In this document: piece by piece, positions 32,924 to 43,644 of the stretch
Layout of the letters: each line of letters starts with the position of its first letter
Position numbering within the stretch: position 1 is the stretch's first letter
From: Coenobita brevimanus
Taxonomy: Eukaryota > Arthropoda > Malacostraca > Decapoda > Coenobitidae
NCBI GenBank assembly: GCA_032717465.1
Contig: CM064658.1
Coordinates: 8,564,332-8,628,331, forward strand
Direction: 5' to 3'
DNA length: 64,000 bases
The notes under the pieces: generated by a model
The model's database searches: none
What the model was told of the DNA's origin: nothing
What the model saw: only the letters and a program-made list of their open reading frames with translations
Made by a program: the position numbers and the translations under genes

Positions 32924-33344
32924 GGTGTCACCGTGGCAGATTTGCGTGGACTGACGCTAATCTGGGGCAAACCGCGCGAAAAAATGACAGTGTGACAACT
33001 GGGGAAACAAGCGTTTCCCAATAGCAAAAAGTGCTTGCGAGATGACGGCGCAAATTGACACGTATCAGCCATCCGCGCGTTGCCATATCGCACGACGAGG
33101 GAGGGCCGCGCATCGGTGCGTCCGTGGGTAAAAAAAATGAGACTTGGCAACAACCGAGGTCAGTAGTACAAAGGTCAAGTGTGCTAAAAGTAGCTCACGG
33201 GTGGCGGGACTGAGAGACAATACCGGCTTGAGCCTGCTTGCCCGCGGTTATTCAAAATTAACTCAAATCGCAAACGCGACGACCCGCCGTCTTGTCCTTT
33301 GAGCCGACCGTCGCAAAAGCGACGATCCGCGTTTTAGGGGTTAA

Positions 33345-33739
33345 GAGGCTAATAACAGTAATTAATCCATACACGTATATATGTATTTTATCAATCTACC
33401 TATCTATCTAACTGGGTCTATTTATTTATATATTTATTTTTCAGTGGAATGACCCGCAGGCATGGGATATGTTTTCAAGATTTTGCGCAACTGTATTTTC
33501 ATCCTTATTATACTGCTTGTGATGGCAATCGGTGAGTTGGGTTTGGGTATTTGGTAAACAGCTGTTCCTTAGCGATTTATTCTGTACATAACACCTCAGT
33601 ATTCTTTTAGCATCATCATCTGTGGTTTAATTTTTTATCCTTAAGCACCAGTTCTAAAGGCATCCCGATACTACTACTACTACTAATACAGTTCAAGTGG
33701 TGGGAGTTTGAAAACCTGGAGTCATATTCACAAAACTTC
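33345..33739. other. Non-coding stretch right of piggyBac
   Basis: Contains TATC/TTTA-rich simple sequence at 33395-33440. No gene seen. Confidence 0.4.
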
Positions 33740-34052
33740 CTAGGACTATACTCGATTTTTTTCCAGCTGATGATCCACTTTCATGGATGCGGCTGCCTGT
33801 GCACTCCTGCTGCGTGATTGGTGGGTTTCAATTTCATACCTGAAGTATTATATTTACCAAAAATAATTGTACCTTATATTCCAATTCTCATAAATGCGGT
33901 TTGCATTGTCATTGTACTATACAAACAGACATGAAACGAGAATGTATTTGTGCTACACCGAAACGAACAATGAATTTGATGAAGTTAAATTTGAATTGAA
34001 ATATTCATTGTTGCAAAAAGCAGAGTTGTTGCATCTCCCTATATTTTTAAAA
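33740..34052 (+). repeat. Inverted repeat arm A
   Basis: CCAGCTGATGATCCACTTTC through TTTGAATTGAAATATTCATTG pairs with 34553-34841 plus 37690-37722 in inverted orientation. It serves as an uninterrupted reference for the site into which the GC-rich element at 34842 inserted. Confidence 0.8.
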
Positions 34053-34071
34053 AAATAAACGCATTTTTTTT

Positions 34072-34272
34072 TTTTTATGCGAGGAAAAAGGAACCAAAGG
34101 CCATGAACCCGCAATAAGGGTTTCCTCCAAGAGAAAAACAAAATACAAGAGAGAGCCAAATTCAAGATCCATTCATTTCGAGATGCCTGGACACACTACG
34201 TTTGAAAGACTGGAGATCATAGGCAGCAGGAAATGCAGGCAGAGGGAGACAGTTCCAGAGTTGACCTGTTGG
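34072..34272 (-). mobile_element. 5'-truncated 3' end of the 45.2-48.3 kb retrotransposon family
   Basis: Starts with a T-run (poly(A) on the minus strand, about 34064-34077), then ATGCGAGGAAAAAGGAACCA, and matches 45214-45412. It ends after GAGTTGACCTGTTGG. It sits between the two inverted arms. Confidence 0.9.
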
Positions 34273-34552
34273 TAATTATTATTTGGCTGGGTAAGTGCAA
34301 ATAAAAGGTATCTTATTACTTAGGCACTTGTTGCATTAGACAATAGCACCATTCTAAGTAAATTAGTGGTTCTGTCAGTGGTAAAGTGGTGGAAGTGGAA
34401 AGGCGAATGGAACAGTCGCTATAGAGGAGGGTGGGACACGAGAGATGGCCAGGCGGGAAAAGCAAGTTGTCTCATCTAGCAAGATGTCACACTTTATTAT
34501 GGATCACACCTACTCCATTGCTTCGATACCTTCGCCCATATTATCCGTAAGT
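34273..34552. other. Spacer between inverted arms
   Basis: No recognisable gene. A TATT/TATA-rich stretch lies at 34550-34575. Confidence 0.4.
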
Positions 34553-34841
34553 ATATATATTTATTTATTTATTAGAGATGCAATAACTCTGCACCTAGTA
34601 CAACAATAAATATTTCAATTCAAATTCAACTTCCTCAAATTCACTGTCCGTTTAGGTGAAGCACAGATACATACTCATTTGATGTCTGTTTGTATAGTAC
34701 AATGACAATTCAAAACAGCATTTTTGAGAATTGAATTATACGTACGGACAATTGTCTTTTTGTAAATATGATACTTCAGGTATGAAATTGAAACCAATCA
34801 CACAGCAGGAGTACGCAGATGCCACATTCACGAAAGTGGAT
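34553..34841 (-). repeat. Inverted repeat arm B (interrupted)
   Basis: Reverse complement of 33763-34052. Broken at GAAAGTGGAT (34841) by the GC-rich element; the remainder resumes at 37690 with TGGATCATCAGCTGG. Confidence 0.8.
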
Positions 34842-37689
34842 TAAAATGCCCCCCGTGCCCGCCGCAGGACCTCCCACCTCACCACCCCCCACACCACCAC
34901 CGAGCCGCCACCCCACCACCACCCCAGGAGGACACACTGGTGAGGTTAGTGACCCCGGGCAAGAGGGTCATCAGGGCATCACGGCCCTGAGCCCCTATTC
35001 CCCGCAAGTGCCCCAACCCCAGGTGATCAGGGGAACTGAACTACTGTGCGGGCAGAGCAGTGATCGACAGAATAGGGGTGGGACTGAAATTAAATCAGTC
35101 CCAGGTAACACCGTATTGACGGCTTTGTTACACCCTCTAGGGCAGGAGGCCCAAGGCTATGGCCTAACAAAAAGTGAAAAGAGAAAGACAAACCTAGGCT
35201 ACGGCCTAATAGTGTGTGTAAAGGGGAAGGCGACCCCAGGCTCCAGCCTTAACCCGCGCCGTCCCGAGGACGTACTTCCACGTCCTCACGTTTTGTCACA
35301 GCTAATCCCGAGGACGTACTTCAACGTCCTGCAATTGCAAGGTTCACAATTTTCAATTTTCGCGAGTCATTTTTGGTACGTATACACGGGACACCTTCCT
35401 CAACAAGATGCCAGGCAGAGACAATGCCTTACCCAGCATGACCTCCTCCCCCCCCTGCATGCCCTTTTCTCAGCAATTCACCTGTTATCAGTGACCTGGC
35501 CAGTATAGCCATGTCATGCCACGGTACGAAATTCAGGGCCAGAGTGATTCCCCAATCAATGACAATGTGGAGGACAAACTTTACATAGCATTAGAGGAAG
35601 AAACAGTTAGAAATGATGATCAGGTAATGTGGCAAAAAAAGGTCAGGTATTAGTGAGTGAAACAATGCTTATAATGCCTATATTACTGCTTGAAAACCAA
35701 TATACTCTTGTACTACATATAAATTCGTAACAGTAAATAAATAAATACCGTTTATGAGTGGTGTGAAATAGTTATCCTCCCATAGAACTCGTTTTCTTTG
35801 GTGCCAGCCTGATAGAAAACCCAGTAAGGTAAGGAGGCTCTCCTACCTGTAATGAGTATTTTAAACCTCAGGTGAGGGATTTCTCTATGAATTTTCGATG
35901 TTTCTCACCAAAAGCGAAAGTTTTAGCAAAAAAAAAAAAAGGGTTGAAAAATGGTCGGGATTGGGGGGTACCAGTGGTCAAAAAGTGGTCAGGACGGGGC
36001 GGGTTAACACACCAAGGAGAAAGAGTTGCCTTAGTGCATCCCTCTCCTGCTGTTCTTTGGCTACGGCCAGAATACGGACCAGGGTAAGGAGCCCCTGCTG
36101 CCGTACGTGTAGTACTTCCCTATTACGGAAGAGACACCCTGTGGACGGTACCCAGCCGCAGCGTGCGGGCGAACCAGTTCGCCCGGTAGTTGTCTTCCGT
36201 ACGGGCAGACACTCGGCTCCGGCCGGGGCACGTACCAGGGTAGAGAATTCCCTGAAGGTAGGATCAGTCCGTATTGGAGAGAGTGCGGCCTCTGTGTCCC
36301 TCCCTCCGGCTTGTCTCCTACTACGGGAGGAACACCACGCCGGTGGTCCCGAGCCGCGGCGAAAGGGCGACCCCGATCACCCTATAGGTGTCCCCCGTAC
36401 GCCGGGCAAGTTCGCGGCTACAGCCAAGGCGTGTAATAGGGCAAAGAGATCCCCAGCTTCGGCCTCCAGACACACTCGAGAGACCACGGGCAACGTGAGT
36501 CCTCCTCTAGCCTCTTTCCTTTCGGGGAGCCCTTCGTCGCCATCCGGGAATATAGCCCCGCATGAGACATTAGAGTGGTGGCAAGGCCCAATAGCGGACC
36601 TACCGCCCACACCCGGGAGTTCCTTGTTCCTGCTGGAGCCCGGTAGGAGACGCTGCCGCAGTCCAGTCCTGACGGCGCCTCTCCCTCTTGGTACCTGCAG
36701 CCCCAGGACGCCCAGGCTTGACTCCACAACCCACGACGAAGGCGATCCAGGCTCCCTCACTCCCCGGAGTCGGAGGAAACAGGCCCGACTACTCCGGTTG
36801 TTCGGCCCCAGTCCTGAGGGCCACCTATCAGGTCGAGGCCCCCAGACCACAGGGCCTCCCTGCACCCCACCGGCACGGCCTTAAGACAAGGGCAGCCTCT
36901 CAGGTCGAGGCCCCCACACGGGAGAGCCTCCCTGTACCCTAAAGTGCAACAGTGACAGTGACTATACCCAGGAAACTGGGGGAAACAGTGACAGTGACAG
37001 TAGCCAGGAAACAGAGGAAAACAGTGACAGTGACTACCGAAGAGAATATACTAAACAGTGGCCCACTAGAATCTAGTGCTATCAGGGCAGAAAGTGCATT
37101 TTGTGAATTGTCTTAGTCCCTCCCCATATTAAGGAACCAGGGAGTTTTCTGTGAGTCTAGAGGTAGGAGCGCAGGCAAGTCGAAAGATAAGTGTACGTGT
37201 CTCCGTGACCAGGTGACAGTGTCGAGTGTCGCTATCCGCACCCTACCTCTTTTATAGTAATATCCCTAAACCAGACTCTCAATCTCGTGTATTCTTAAAG
37301 TGAACAACCCCATTTATATATTACCTCCAAGTGACATAAGAACCCCATTAAAGGACTTAAAGTGAACAACCCCATTTATATATTACCTCCAAGTGACATA
37401 AGAACCCTATTAAAGAATACTCGCAATTTCCCTGTGTGATAATGGTAGTGCATACGATTATTCTGTGAAGCCAAGTGTTAATTCTGTATCTCTGTGTCTC
37501 TGTATCCTAAATATCATTCTATGTGTACTGTTATGAGTAGGACCTAGGTAATAGATGTGATACTGTATACTGCTTGGTTTTTATGTCCTGTTCCTTTGTT
37601 AGTGCTTTACTTCCGGTCTAGAAAGAGGACCCCGCTTCAGTAGCTAGTGTTTTTACTACGAGAAGTCACCTTAAAAACACAGCATTACA
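34842..37689 (+). mobile_element. Unclassified GC-rich TG...CA-type element, copy 2
   Basis: Ends are TAAAATGCC on the left and GCATTACA on the right. A perfect 5-bp TSD TGGAT flanks it (34837-34841, 37690-37694), and the uninterrupted site is preserved in arm A. Copy 1 shares both ends in the same relative orientation. The open frame 35898-36884 contains a degenerate unit of about 195 bp (anchors CTACTACGG/TATTACGG near 36116 and 36311, CTTTCGG near 36515). The earlier frame 34843-35508 is Pro-rich. 36950-37035 repeats CAGTGACAGTGAC. No RT or transposase motif. A long solo LTR is possible. Confidence 0.6.
37296..37417. repeat. Two tandem copies of a ~61-bp unit inside the GC-rich element
   Basis: TTAAAGTGAACAACCCCATT through AAGAACCCCATTAAAG occurs at about 37296 and again at about 37357, with nearly no change. 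Confidence 0.9.
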
Positions 37690-37722
37690 TGGATCATCAG
37701 CTGGAAAAAAAATTGAGCATAG

Positions 37723-38500
37723 TTTGCATGTCTATTTTTTTTACCTTCCTTATTACAAGTGCCACACACTTCAACACGAAACCACCGAAAAACAGAAGTA
37801 CAAGGAATAAACCAAAATAAAAGCTATGCAAACTTTATGTATCGTGGAAATTAGGCCAAAATCGTTTATAAATACAACCCATAAACCTCCAGTATCCGCC
37901 CACAATACGATTGATTTGATTTGAAGTATTTATTGTGATAAAAGTATACTTGTTGCCTCTCTTCCTCTCATCGTGCGATTTTTTTTTTTTTTTCCTGGTT
38001 GGTGGTTCCTAGCGTCAAAATATATTTGGGAGGTGCTGGGCTATGAATTTCTGCCCTGGTACATGCTAAACTGCAATGTAAGTTCCGGTGGGGGAGATGG
38101 ACGTGCAGCAACCTCTAAAAATTCCTTGCGTGACGTGATGTATCTGAGCGATTTTGGCGTGGATGGAAGGTTGGTTGATGGTGTTCGTTTGTCAAAATGT
38201 GTTCTGGTGACTTTAAGCCCTGAATGTCTGCCCTGAAACATCGGAAATGTAAATAGTAGTAGTAGTAAAAATAGTAGTGGCAAATGATGACGATGATGAT
38301 CATGATGCAAGTAGTGGTAGAAGTAGTAGTGGTAGCAAATGATAGTGATGATGATGATCTCTTACAGGGCTGGGCTACACCTTAACTGGGCAGGATGGTA
38401 GGCTGGATGTAGGATGGCTGCTAACACGACTATCGCCACACTTTTGGGCAGCACTTGGCATTGGTCTGTCTGTCAGCCTCGGTGGGCTGGGGGTTTCTGT
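37723..38500. other. Non-coding stretch
   Basis: A T-run at 37979-37994 and TGATGATGATGATC tracts at 38284-38360. The open frames here overlap on both strands and have no recognisable motif. Confidence 0.4.
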
Positions 38501-39030
38501 GTGAGTAGGGAATCTGTATATCTGTCAGTTTACCTGTCTGTCATTATTTATGTATATTTATCAGTCTGGCTATCTGTCTACTCTCACCACACTTTTGCGC
38601 TGCACACGACAATCCTCTGTCTATCAGTCTGTCAGTCAGTCTTCTGTGTATCTGTCTGCCTATCAGTATGGCAGTCTACCTGTCTGTCTGTCTGCCTATC
38701 TACATCTCTATTTCTGTCAGTCTATAAGTCTATCTATCTTTGTATATGTGTCTGTGTATTCATCTATCAGTCTATATATCAGTTAGTCTGTGTATTTATT
38801 AACCATCGATCTTTGTCTACCCACTTACGTGTCTGTCAGTCTGTCATTCTATCTTGTGTCTATCAGGACTGTCACCACACTTTTGGGCCACCCTTGCAAC
38901 ACGTGATACGTTTATCTGTAGGATTTGGTACAACATATATCTTGAAAAACAGGTTGGGGCATCAAGTGATAATTTGTTGTATGACAGTGGTGTATTTCAC
39001 ATGTCTATCTATCTGTCTGTCTATTGCCAG
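38500..39030. repeat. Degenerate (CTGT/CTAT)n-rich region with repeated CCACACTTTTG
   Basis: CTGTCTGTC- and CTATCTATC-type words dominate. The tract CACCACACTTTTG recurs at about 38586 and 38875, with a close copy at 38436, suggesting old tandem duplication. A 208-codon frame across it is cysteine/serine-rich because of the repeat and is not taken as a gene. Confidence 0.75.
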
Positions 39031-39215
39031 ATGCCTTTAATCCTGCAAGGGGTGGTCGTATACAGATCACCTCCACGTTTCCCTGTCTTGTTATGTGGCT
39101 GCCTTCCCTCCAGCTCATACACCCCTTCTCTCATATATATCCACTCCACGTCTATGTCTCATCCATGGTCTCCCCCTCCTCCTCCTCTTCCCCTTCACTT
39201 CACTCACATACACTG
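38996..39215 (-). mobile_element. 5'-truncated 3' end of the tetranucleotide-tailed RT element
   Basis: Read on the minus strand it ends GCATCTGGCAATAGACAGAC followed by AGATAGATAGA. Upstream lie CACCCCTTGCAGGATTAAAG and GAGGGGGAGACCATGG-type tracts matching 60660-60850. Confidence 0.8.
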
Positions 39216-39234
39216 TTTTAGTCACAGTATAGTG

Positions 39235-39640
39235 TTAATCTGCTGCTACAACTCAGCATTAAGAATGGCGAGATAGCAGTATTAGGCCAAGTTAGAGTGA
39301 GAAGAATATAACACCATATTGTAGTGATAATCTATTGCTGCAGCTTTGCTTTCAGGATGGAGAGAGAGCAATTTTAGGCCAAGTTTAGAGTGCAAAGAGT
39401 ATACAGTACATAGCCTAGCAGTGTAACTAACCTAATCTAACTCCACCGAGGGATGTACTGTACTTGACTAGCATTAGCAACTTCAGGTTAAGTTAGAGTG
39501 ACAGTCTACCCAACACAGTAACAAACCTAAATAACTCCACAGAGTGATGTACTTGACTAGCATTAGCAATTTCAGGTTAAGTTAGAGTGACAGTCTACCC
39601 AACACAGTAACAAACCTAAGTAACTCCACAGAGGGATGTT
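39235..39640. repeat. Dispersed unit copies and an 89-bp tandem duplicate
   Basis: 39240-39300 and 39330-39400 are copies of the 7288-7345 family (GGCCAAGTTAGAGT). From 39461 an 89-bp unit starting TACTTGACTAGCATTAGCAA is repeated at 39550 and ends near 39638, with a partial unit before it. Confidence 0.8.
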
Positions 39641-40378
39641 CGTGACCGGTGTCAGTATCCTGGGGGTTAGCGTGAAAAAGCCAAACGCTGGTAGCAGGAG
39701 TCTTATTTCCATCCTTCTGTGTGAGGCATTTGCTGTGTATGGTCTCATCACTGCTGTTGTACTAGGAGACATGCTCAAGGTATGTTATATTTGAGCTGGG
39801 AGAAAATGAGAGACTGACTGGGAGAGTATGTGAGTGAGGTGATATACAGTTTCTTCATTACCATCATAAAAGCAGATCAGCTGAAGGTAGCTGTGTCCTA
39901 TCTGAGCTGGAGAGAGAGAGAGAGAGAGACTGACTAGGAGAGTGTATGTGAGCTAGTGGGATAATGTTGAGAGGTGTGTGAATGATGGTGGTGTGAGGTG
40001 AAGGAAGGGCAGCTTGATGGTGGAGCTATCAAGGGGGAGACCATGACTGGCGGATGCAGGCAACCGGTGTACTATATAAAAATAATGGAAAAAGAGAAAC
40101 GAAGAAAGTGTATGTGGCTGAGGGGGAAGGGGTGACCAAAGATGAGCACAATGGATGGGATGGTGTGAGTTGAAAGGAGGACAACCTGATGATGGAAGGG
40201 GAGATGGAGCATTGTATGTAACTGTTGTGTTTTGTGAAGAGAATGGAGAATGAGAATGGCCAGGAGAATGTATATGAGTGAGGTGGTATGCATTCTTATC
40301 AGCTGGCTTAACCTCCCTCACTCTGATAACGTATTTTATACTGTATTCTGGTACTGATGGTAATGTAGTCAATTTGGT
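39641..40378. other. Non-coding stretch with diverged RT-element 3' scraps
   Basis: 39810-39845 and 40240-40290 (GACTGACTGGGAGAGTATGT, GAGTGAGGTG) resemble the stretch around 60630-60665 of the tetranucleotide-tailed RT element. A (GA)n tract lies at 39910-39928. Not clear enough to annotate separately. Confidence 0.35.
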
Positions 40379-40636
40379 TGTGCCCGGCGTATATATTTCC
40401 GTTCTGTATGGGTATTCATCTCAATACCACAACCAGCCACCTCAGCCAAGCAGACCTAGTGGGATAGGTTAGGTTATATTGGAATCATAAGGTAATTTTG
40501 CTTGGGAAACACATTTAGCATATTTTCAAGAACATATGGTTAGTTTTGAAACGACAGGGCGAGCGTCATTCCTGGCTGAGAGTTCCCCAAGGTGAGATGA
40601 ATACACATACGGAACGGAAACATGCTGCCCGGCACA
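40379..40636. mobile_element. 258-bp MITE-like hairpin element
   Basis: Ends are inverted: TGTGCCCGGCGTATATATTT at the left and AAACATGCTGCCCGGCACA at the right. The inner arms are ATTCATCTC (40420) and GAGATGAAT (40582), giving arms of about 45 bp with a few mismatches. Flanks AATTTGGT and GATTTGCT agree at 6 of 8 positions and may be a decayed 8-bp TSD. No coding capacity. Confidence 0.6.
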
Positions 40637-40667
40637 GATTTGCTTTGCCTGTTAGCCAGATACCGTA

Positions 40668-40846
40668 CCTATCTATATAGAGCCATGTGCCTTAATCCCG
40701 TAAGGAGTGGCAGCAAATAAACTGCCTCCTTGTTGCCCTGTCCTCTACCATTTGGCTGCACTAACTCCATGTCGCACCCTTCTCTCTCGTATAGGCTATC
40801 TCTCCTCTCCATCCCTCCATCTCATCCTTGGTCTCCATCAAGTGAT
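40668..40846 (-). mobile_element. Diverged 3' end of the tetranucleotide-tailed RT element
   Basis: CTATCTATATAGAGCCATGT, TAATCCCGTAAGGAGTGGC and CCATCTCATCCTTGGTCTCC follow the same order as in 38996-39215. Confidence 0.6.
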
Positions 40847-40959
40847 AGATAATTATGAAGCACATACGTGTAGAAAGAAGTGCTAGTGCGGTACCTTCAG
40901 GATTCTAGGGACTTGAATGGTGAGTGATTGACAAGTTGCCCTTTTCATTGGGCATGCTG

Positions 40960-41510
40960 TTGATTAGTTCTTCCCCCATCATTTTTTTTTTTTCTTCTGT
41001 GCTTTCTGGACTCTACCTCAGCCCATCATTAGGCAGGAAAGGAGGTCTGGATGATGATGATGATGAAAAAGAAGGGAAATGGAGTCCATCATCTTTTCTT
41101 CATTTTGCAGGATTTTTAGGCAGAGAAGGCCCGTACAGATCGCAGACTCTTGGAGGCATATACAGTATATTCCCTAGTTATGTAATGTTTGCCGCTGGTC
41201 TGACTACTGGGTTTACTAAAATGGTGTGTGCTGTGTTTAGGAGTGCTTGGTAAGTGGTGTAGGTAGATGTATGAATGGATACATAGACACTGCTATATTG
41301 ACAATGATTGATAGACAGATGGATGAACAGATTCAATGACACTGATATATAGATACACTCTATTTAAGAGTGGTTGGTAAGAGCCCAGTGGTGTTCACTG
41401 TGGCCCATTCAGTTGGACAGACTTTAATTAGTTTTTCTGGCTCTCAGGAGCATACCTCACTCAGTCCTAGTGTGGGAAAAGAGGTGTGGATGATGATGAT
41501 GATATTATAC
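40960..41510 (+). repeat. Two copies of a short (GAT)n-tailed repeat
   Basis: CTTTCTGGACTCTACCTCAG ... AGGAGGTCTGGATGATGATG (about 40990-41065) and TTTCTGGCTCTCAGGAGCAT ... GAGGTGTGGATGATGATG (about 41434-41503) share structure and tail. Probably a SINE-like family; the 5' ends are not defined. Confidence 0.5.
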
Positions 41511-41580
41511 AGTCTTCTCTATTATCAGGTTCTTCTGTTGCCATGGCTACTGCTACAGATGAATCTGCCCTCAACTGCAC

Positions 41581-41683
41581 CCTCATTGTGGAGGCTTCAT
41601 TGGTAAAATTAATCATTCATTGTGTAACCTCCATTTCCTAAGTTTATAGAGTTTGACAAATTCAGAGGTACTCCACACAGCTC
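41581..41683 (+). repeat. Third, partial copy of the duplicated block
   Basis: GAGGCTTCATTGGTAAAATT through CACACAGCTC matches 19570-19670 and 61885-61978. The block therefore contains a dispersed repeat, or a scrap of it moved here. Confidence 0.85.
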
Positions 41684-41724
41684 CTGGCCTTTGGTTCCTT
41701 CTTCCTTGCATTAAAAAAAAAAAA
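41684..41724 (+). mobile_element. Very short 3' end of the 45.2-48.3 kb retrotransposon family
   Basis: TGGCCTTTGGTTCCTTCTTC then CTTGCATT and an A-run. Only about 28 bp of element precede the poly(A), an extreme 5' truncation. Confidence 0.8.
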
Positions 41725-42002
41725 ATAAATAATAATGTACTAAGATGGGGCCTAGGGGCATACGAGGGAACCCATATGAGATGCCAAATGCAACAAATTT
41801 CCCTGGGACTTAAGATGCGGTTTTTGGTGGCAGTAACTAGACTGATCCTACTAACAGTTTGGACCAACTGATTTGCTTGCTATCAGTTGACATTATCAGC
41901 AGTGAAAGGGCTAAAAAAATCCTTTCCAGCTGAACAGACTTAAAACATTACCTTACAGCTGATTATGGTGTACAATCAAAGGCACAACTACCTTCCCAAA
42001 GT

Positions 42003-42990
42003 TTGGTGTTGATTGTAGAGAACGAAAGGGAGGCAGAGGAAAGATTTAGGAAGTGGAGAGATGATATGGGGCATAAGGGCTTACGGGTAAATGCAGATAA
42101 AACAAAAGTGATGATGTCTAGGGTTGGTGGCAGTACTGTCAAAGATGAGAGAGAGTGGCCATGTGCAGTTTGCCACAAGGGCGTGGGAAGTAAGTCCATC
42201 TTGTGTAGTGTTTGTGATAAATGGGTGCACAAGAGATGTAGTGGTATCAGAGTTAGACTGCAAGATAATGCTGATTTTATGTGTGCGGCATGTCGGGGAG
42301 AGCAGGTTGAGATTGTCAGGCATGAAAGGATTGAACTTGCTGGTGAGTCTCTTGCATGTGTGGAAGAGTTTTGTTATTTGGGAGATATGCTGTGTGCTGG
42401 AAGAAGCGCTGGAGCTACCTCTGTTGCTAGGGTGAGAAGTGGTTGGAAGAAGCTCAGGGAGCTGTTGCCTCTCTTGACATTGAGAGGACTCTCCCTATGT
42501 GCTAAGGGGTCTTTGTATGCAGCATGTGTTAGGAGTGTAATGCTGTATGGCAGTGAAACCTGGGCAGTAAAGGAGGAGGATATTTGCAGGCTCAGATGTA
42601 CAGAAATGACAATGATTAGGTGGATGTGCAGTGAATCCCTGCGTGCAAGGCCTGCAGGGGTCGGTTTTACGATGGAAGAGCTTAGAGGTAGGATGGGATT
42701 GAAGTGTATTTGTGTTGTGATGAGGAGAGGTAGATTGAGATGGTTTGGGCATGTGGAGAGGATGGGGGATGATAACTGGGTGCAGAAGGTGAGAAGTGTT
42801 AATATTGGGGGTGGGGCTGTGAGGGGTAGATCGTGAAGGACGTGGGACGAGGTCATTAAGTGTGACCTCAAGGTTAAGGGACTGAACAGGGAGGCTGCTA
42901 TAGATTGTGCAGCATGAAGAGCCACCATTAGATGACCAAGGCTGACGCATGCAAGCATGTTGGAGCCTTCAAAAATGAAAACAAAAACGA
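42003..42990 (+). pseudogene. 5'-truncated RT element with embedded PHD-like finger
   Basis: 277 codons open (42003-42836). It starts in the RT palm/thumb (GLRVNADKTKVMMSR), then carries a finger with CAVC, CSVCDKWVHKRC and CAAC in the order C2-C2-HC-C2 (about residues 54-97). RT C-terminal tracts follow (FCYLGDMLCAG, MLYGSETWAVK, LRWFGHVERMGDDN). Known: some non-LTR elements carry such a zinc finger between RT motifs and the thumb. The catalytic aspartates are missing because of truncation. The 3' end runs to an AAAACAAAAACG tail near 42970-42990. Related scraps: 20196-20450, 22180-22880. Confidence 0.85.
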
Positions 42991-43186
42991 TAGCGGAAAA
43001 ACTGAACCATTTGAAGCAAGCACTAGTAGACACAGGGTTCCCATTGTATTTCGCCAGGTGTAAATTTTCTTTGGACGTAACTGGGAAGATAGTTGTGTCT
43101 TTGATTGTACATGCTATATTAAATCTCACATTCATAGATTCAAATCAAATCAGGGTAACGACTAATGGTCAGAGAAATATACATAC
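42991..43186. other. Intron-like stretch
   Basis: No feature seen; lies just downstream (minus strand) of the EGF exon, so it is probably intron. Confidence 0.4.
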
Positions 43187-43367
43187 TTGTAGCTTTGCAT
43201 ATCTGCTTATCTGTGTCTAATATGTATCCTTTTGCACATGAGCATGTATAAGATCCCTTCTTATTTGTACAAGTCTGGGAGCATATGCCAGGAGGAGAAC
43301 ACTCATTAATATCTTCACAGTCAGTGTCACTTCCTTTCACAAGCTGCTCTCCATCATTACACACACA
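43187..43367 (-). CDS. Exon of an LDL-receptor/LRP-type gene (EGF domains)
   Basis: Encodes the second half of one EGF domain (CVCNDGEQLVKGSDTDC), then a full calcium-binding EGF domain opening EDINECSPPGICSQTC and containing GSYTCSCAKGYIL, all six cysteines in place. This order (EGF, then EGF-Ca with DxNEC) is typical of LDLR/LRP proteins just before the YWTD propeller. Splice sites: acceptor CCGGGAG|TGTGTG (weak pyrimidine tract) and donor ACAA|GTATGT (good). It starts in phase 0 and ends in phase 1. The exon for the first half of the first EGF domain was not found nearby. Known role: cell-surface receptors for lipoproteins or yolk proteins; which member is unknown. Confidence 0.7.
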
Positions 43368-43644
43368 CTCCCGGCCCCGAAAAAGTAATCATATATAGTA
43401 AATATATTCACCATCATCCTAATCCATGTTTCCCACATTCCCATGGACTAGAAACATCATTAGCAAAGACCTTATGATCTCTCTCTCAAGATAAGAATCA
43501 AATGAGAATGCAAGCCTGATTCATGTCAGATACTGTACATACATAAATCAATTTCCTGAGTAATGCAGTATGGTTTTCTGTACATATTTATATCTACAGT
43601 AATTATATTACACCAGATTATACAATACAATGCTGGTTGCTTAA

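Larger units (their letters stand above)
29603..33340 (-). mobile_element. piggyBac element, nearly complete
   Basis: Perfect 14-bp terminal inverted repeats CCCCTAAAACGCGG (29603-29616) and CCGCGTTTTAGGGG (33327-33340), flanked on both sides by TTAA (29599-29602, 33341-33344). TTAA is the invariant piggyBac target. Inside, on the minus strand, are an N-terminal and a catalytic transposase frame overlapping by 46 bp. The 3' side (29617-30578) is transposase-free and rich in CACTGTCAC-type words. One apparent frameshift is the only obvious lesion. Confidence 0.95.

Noticed and set aside
34842..37689. Paired long terminal repeats in the GC-rich element
   Set aside because: I compared its first and last few hundred bases and found no direct repeat; only the short terminal inversion is shared.
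38414..39040. 208-codon cysteine/serine-rich frame
   Set aside because: Built from CTGT/CTAT simple sequence; the opposite-strand 3' end of an RT element overlaps its end.
42374..43135. 253-codon minus-strand frame running toward the EGF exon
   Set aside because: Mostly the antisense of the RT relic; no YWTD-repeat motif that would continue the receptor gene.
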